Source: Propionibacteriaceae bacterium AM104-82 (lineage in GTDB: Bacteria; Actinomycetota; Actinomycetes; Propionibacteriales; Propionibacteriaceae). Taken from it: a stretch of DNA of 64,000 nt. The DNA lies in the NCBI GenBank assembly GCA_027658995.1, contig JAQDQK010000007.1, positions 17,675 through 81,674 of the forward strand. The letters run 5' to 3'. This document shows, piece by piece, positions 61,417 through 64,000 of this stretch. Position 1 is the first letter of the stretch, and each line of letters begins with the position of its first letter. The translations under genes and the position numbers were made by a program. The notes under the pieces were generated by a model. It saw nothing but the letters and a program-made list of their open reading frames with translations, was not told the origin of the DNA and ran no database searches.

Positions 61417-62494
61417 GGGTTGGCTCACTTTCGGGCGAACTGGTGAGGAAACTGCGCAGGCCTGCCGCGCAGGTGTCGAGGTCGGCGACGGGGCAGAACT
61501 CGTCGGCGCGGTGCGCGTACGAGGGGTCGCCCGGGCCGAAGTTGACGGCGGGCACGCCCAGTTCGCTGAACCGGGCGACGTCGGTCCAGCCGTATTTGGC
61601 GGACGCCTCGCCCCCGACGGCGGCCACGAAGGCCTGCGCGGCGGGACGGTCAAGGCCGGGGCGCGCCGCGGGCGAGACGTCGGTGATGGTGAGGTCGTAG
61701 CCGTCGAACCAGTCGGCGAGGCGGGCGAGCGCCTCGTCGGGGGTCTTGTCGGGGGCGTAGCGGTAGTTGACGGTCAGCGTCGCGGCGGGCGGGATCATGT
61801 TGGTGGCGACGCCGCCGCTGACGGCGACCGCGTTGAGGCCCTCCCGGAAGGTCAGGCCCTCGACGTCGATCTCCTCCGAGACGTAGCCGGCGAGCACGTT
61901 GAGCGCGGGCGCCAGGTCGTGGATGGCGTTGTGGCCCATCCACGCGCGGGCGCTGTGCGCCGCGGTGCCTGTGGTGTGCAGTTCGGCGCGGATGGTGCCC
62001 TGGCAGCCGCCCTCGATGGTGGCGGAGGTGGGCTCCATCAGGATCGCGAAGTCGGCCTCGATCAGGTCTGGGCGGTTCCTGGCGAGCCGGCCGAGCCCGT
62101 TCTTGGCGGCCTCGACCTCCTCGTGGTCGTAGAAGATCCAGGTCAGGTCGCGGTTCGGCTCTGCGAGTTCGGCGGCCAGCGTCAGCATGACGGCGACGCC
62201 GCCCTTCATGTCGCACGCGCCCCTGCCCCAGACCACGTCCCCGTCGGGCGTCTGGAGGTAGCGCGAGGGCAGGTTGTCGAGCACGGGGACGGTGTCGAGG
62301 TGGCCCGCGATGACGACCCGCTCCGGCAGTCCGCGCTCGGTGCGCGCGACGAGGCAGTCGCCGTCGCGGAAGACGGTGAGGTGGGGCTGCGCCGAGAGGT
62401 GCCGCTCGACCAGGTCGGCCAGGGCCCGCTCGTTGCCGGACACCGACTCGACGTCGATGATCTCCTGCAGGAGGGCCGCAAGCTGGTGGGTCAT
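61409..62494 (-). CDS. dapE: Succinyl-diaminopimelate desuccinylase
   Basis: This 361-aa M20 metallopeptidase-family enzyme hydrolyses N-succinyl-LL-DAP to LL-DAP for lysine and cell-wall synthesis. The metal ligands are visible in VIAGHLDTVPV, VWGRGACDMKGG, DHEEVEAAKNG and MEPTSATIEGGCQG, with the dimerisation domain (about 175-285) and the final SYAHRADEFC. It fits the actinobacterial DapE type. The ATG at 62494 has TACGCT 7 nt upstream and no SD, marking the operon's probable leaderless first gene. Confidence 0.96.
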   Translation of the reverse strand: MTHQLAALLQEIIDVESVSGNERALADLVERHLSAQPHLTVFRDGDCLVARTERGLPERVVIAGHLDTVPVLDNLPSRYLQTPDGDVVWGRGACDMKGGVAVMLTLAAELAEPNRDLTWIFYDHEEVEAAKNGLGRLARNRPDLIEADFAILMEPTSATIEGGCQGTIRAELHTTGTAAHSARAWMGHNAIHDLAPALNVLAGYVSEEIDVEGLTFREGLNAVAVSGGVATNMIPPAATLTVNYRYAPDKTPDEALARLADWFDGYDLTITDVSPAARPGLDRPAAQAFVAAVGGEASAKYGWTDVARFSELGVPAVNFGPGDPSYAHRADEFCPVADLDTCAAGLRSFLTSSPESEPTHD

Positions 62495-62514
62495 GGTCCC
62501 GAGCGTAGCGCCTC

Positions 62515-62640
62515 GGTTCGGCTCCCCGAGCCTGTCGCTGGGTCCGGTCGACGATCCGTTCCGGGAGCCTGTCGAGTGTGACGAAACCAGCGGTCACCGC
62601 TCCCCGAGCCTGTCGAGGGGTACGAACACCGAGCGCCACG
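62515..62640. repeat. Cluster of CCCCGAGCCTGTCGAGGGG-type repeats
   Basis: Three diverged copies (about 62524, 62562 and 62603) of the GAGCCTGTCGAG motif lie upstream of dapE. The last is followed by CGAACACCGAGCGCCACGCG, which also follows the copies near the right edge. Confidence 0.65.
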
Positions 62641-62690
62641 CGACCTCGGATCTGCGCACTCAACTCGGGGCCAAGACCGCAGACACGTCT

Positions 62691-62785
62691 CGGACGTTTC
62701 GACGCGGACGCGCGACTTCGTCGGCCGTCCGGCTCAACGAGCGGCCGATCCCCGAGCCTGTCGAGGGGTCCGAACACCGAGCGCG
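62691..62785. repeat. About 105-bp intergenic repeat, left copy (shortened)
   Basis: It runs from CGGACGTTTCGACGCGGACG through GTCGGCCGTCCGGCTCAACG to CCCCGAGCCTGTCGAGGGG and CCGA. It matches the copies at 63742 and 63886 over nearly the whole length and lies just left of the paralogous gene pair. The 62495-62864 gap holds no gene. Confidence 0.75.
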
Positions 62786-62867
62786 CACTGTCAGGGGCTG
62801 CGACGCGGATGCCGCCGAGTGCTCGGCAACGCACCTCCGGCAGTCGCCCGCTCACTAGAGTGGTGTG

Positions 62868-63248
62868 ATGAGTCAGTCACGCCCTTGCGTCGTCACAGGC
62901 CCAAACTCCCGTTGGCAGGTACTGGCGACGCTCAAACGCATCGCGGACTCGATCGACAAGCCCGACTTGCACGGCATTGGCTTGGCCGTACCAGCATTCA
63001 GCTTCTTCTACACGTGGGAGGTGCTGTATGAGGACTACGAACTGCTGCCAGACGTCTCACTTGCTACCCCAGGTGCGATTCTGCACCAATCGGAAATCCC
63101 CGCATTCGCGGCCTTCGGCGAGGCCCTCGGCGCGATCTACGACGACTACGACCAGGAGGACGACCCCAGGGCAGACCCCCGCTGGCCAGGCGTGGTGAAC
63201 GCCGCCAGACGCGTCATCGCCGCAATGGAGGAATCCGATACATGGTAG
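62868..63248 (+). CDS. Small acidic protein of unknown function, paralogue of convergent neighbour
   Basis: This 126-aa soluble protein has no recognised domain. It shares a series of motifs with the next gene product on the opposite strand: IADSIDKPDLH versus IARSIEKPNLH, HQSEIPAF versus HPSEVPAF, and ADPRWPGVV/AARRVIAAMEESDTW versus ADPRWPSVV/AARVVLAAMEASDTW. The ATG at 62868 has TAGAGT 6 nt upstream; the GTG at 62865 is the other option. Its last 35 bp overlap the 3' end of the neighbour. Both lie inside a repeat-flanked block. An immunity or accessory role would be a guess. Confidence 0.75.
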   Translation: MSQSRPCVVTGPNSRWQVLATLKRIADSIDKPDLHGIGLAVPAFSFFYTWEVLYEDYELLPDVSLATPGAILHQSEIPAFAAFGEALGAIYDDYDQEDDPRADPRWPGVVNAARRVIAAMEESDTW

Positions 63249-63642
63249 GCGGATCGTCCTCGGTCCACGTGTCAGAGGCCTCCATCGCCGCCAACACGAC
63301 ACGAGCCGCCTCCACCACCGAGGGCCACCTAGGATCGGCGAGATAGACCTCCTCGCGACTGTTCCCCAACTCACCGACCATAGGGTCGAGAAGCCGTCCA
63401 AGCTCCTTGAAAGCTGGCACCTCAGACGGGTGAAGCACATCGTCTCGCTCTTCGGGACGGGTGAGAACTGGGACCACGTCGAACAACTGGTACAGCACGT
63501 TGTCGATCACGAACTGCCGAAGGTGGGTTCCGGTTCGGTGCAGGTTGGGTTTCTCGATCGACCTGGCGATCGCACGCACCTCCCGATACACAGCCCGTCG
63601 GCCCTGGGGCCACGGGATCGTCTTCCATCCTTCTCTCACCAT
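63214..63642 (-). CDS. Small protein of unknown function, paralogue of convergent neighbour
   Basis: This 142-aa homologue of the protein encoded at 62868-63248 is extended by about 16 residues at each end (start MVREGWKTIPWPQGR; end TEDDPPTMYRIPPLRR). The conserved core is IARSIEKPNLHRTG...DDVLHPSEVPAF...ADPRWPSVVEAARVVLAAMEASDTW. The ATG at 63642 has TAGCTT 6 nt upstream, and CGAGG could serve as a weak SD. No membrane segment or signal peptide is present. Its function is unknown. Confidence 0.78.
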   Translation of the reverse strand: MVREGWKTIPWPQGRRAVYREVRAIARSIEKPNLHRTGTHLRQFVIDNVLYQLFDVVPVLTRPEERDDVLHPSEVPAFKELGRLLDPMVGELGNSREEVYLADPRWPSVVEAARVVLAAMEASDTWTEDDPPTMYRIPPLRR

Positions 63643-63741
63643 CCTCGGAAGCTACCAGCCGCGACTCTTCAAGGTGCCGACGATGCGGAAGCCGCGCGAG
63701 AGCAGAACCGCACGGTGAGGGCCGGAACACCGCCTACGCTC

Positions 63742-63845
63742 CGGACGTTTCGACACGGACGCGCGACTACGTCGGCCGCCCGGCTCAACGAACGTGTCCC
63801 GTTCCCCGAGCCTGTCGAGGGGTCCGACCACCGAGCGCCACGTGA
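63742..63845. repeat. About 105-bp intergenic repeat, middle copy
   Basis: It starts CGGACGTTTCGACACGGACG and ends CCGAGCGCCACGTGAC. It is close to 90% identical by eye to the copy 144 bp downstream and includes the CCCCGAGCCTGTCGAGGGG palindrome. Confidence 0.8.
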
Positions 63846-63885
63846 CTCCCACTACTCCCCCTTGCCCGACACACCGCGCACGTCT

Positions 63886-63990
63886 CGGACGTTTCGACAC
63901 GAACGCGCGACTACGTCGGCCGTCCGGCTCAACGAGCGGTCACCGATCCCCGAGCCTGTCGAGGGGTCCGACCACCGAGCGCCACGCGAC
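63886..63990. repeat. About 105-bp intergenic repeat, right copy
   Basis: This is a further copy of the same unit (CGGACGTTTCGACACGAACG ... CCGAGCGCCACGCGAC), reaching almost to the window edge. The 63643-64000 stretch contains only these two units and short spacers. Confidence 0.8.
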
Positions 63991-64000
63991 GCCGCAGATG

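Noticed and set aside
62515..63990. A CRISPR array at the right edge
   Set aside because: The repeats are long, unequally spaced and imperfect, spacers are not uniform, and no cas gene is present.

Overview
The window is high-GC DNA packed with genes, with many GTG starts, many 4-bp stop/start overlaps and many starts that look leaderless. Gene content and order point to an actinobacterium, most likely of the Propionibacteriaceae (Tessaracoccus-like; the genus is a guess). The clearest indicator is the block at 49-62.5 kb. It holds an MgtE-like protein, a DUF1003 protein, mrp, tatB, an anti-sigma factor, sigE, an O-methyltransferase, glgC, glgM, DUF3117, a LOG-family protein and dapE, which is the order known around sigE in mycobacteria and other Actinobacteria.

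Layout. 1-7.3 kb: two very large, co-oriented, uncharacterised proteins, the first cut by the window edge. 7.6-13.7 kb: a GntR regulator, a UvrD-like helicase, and groES-groEL behind two CIRCE operators. 13.6-16 kb: 5-oxoprolinase genes pxpA and fused pxpBC. 16-20.6 kb: a cobalamin riboswitch followed by an anchored surface protein and an ECF-type importer (EcfT, fused EcfA-EcfA, S component). 20.9-24.8 kb: a tandem-duplicated DUF1963-like protein, a NUDIX hydrolase, a small membrane protein and a THUMP-like methyltransferase. 25-31.3 kb: a peptide ABC transporter with fused ATPases and an unusually large permease. 31.4-34.5 kb: the t6A operon (GNAT-TsaE fusion, TsaB, RimI, TsaD). 34.5-48.5 kb: a DEAD-box helicase, a mannosyltransferase, NAD(P)HX repair with acpS, a lipoprotein, glmS, coaA, a TRIC-like channel, aminopeptidase P, a hydrolase and a methyltransferase. 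48.5-62.5 kb: the sigE-glycogen-dapE block. 62.5-64 kb: two small paralogous genes facing each other inside repeat DNA.

No tRNA, rRNA, transposase, prophage or CRISPR array was seen.

The least explained signal lies between genes. Six intergenic elements are exactly 80 bp long with inverted ends of the form TTGAGCA-N11-TCG; their interiors diverge while length and arm pattern hold. Three longer elements (132-136 bp) have TTGAGCC/GGCTCAA-type ends. A third group of about 105-bp repeats flanks the paralogous pair at the right edge. Other points of interest are a perfect CRP-type palindrome upstream of sigE, an RseA-RseB-like fusion as the SigE anti-sigma factor, and a -10-like hexamer 6-7 nt before sixteen start codons.
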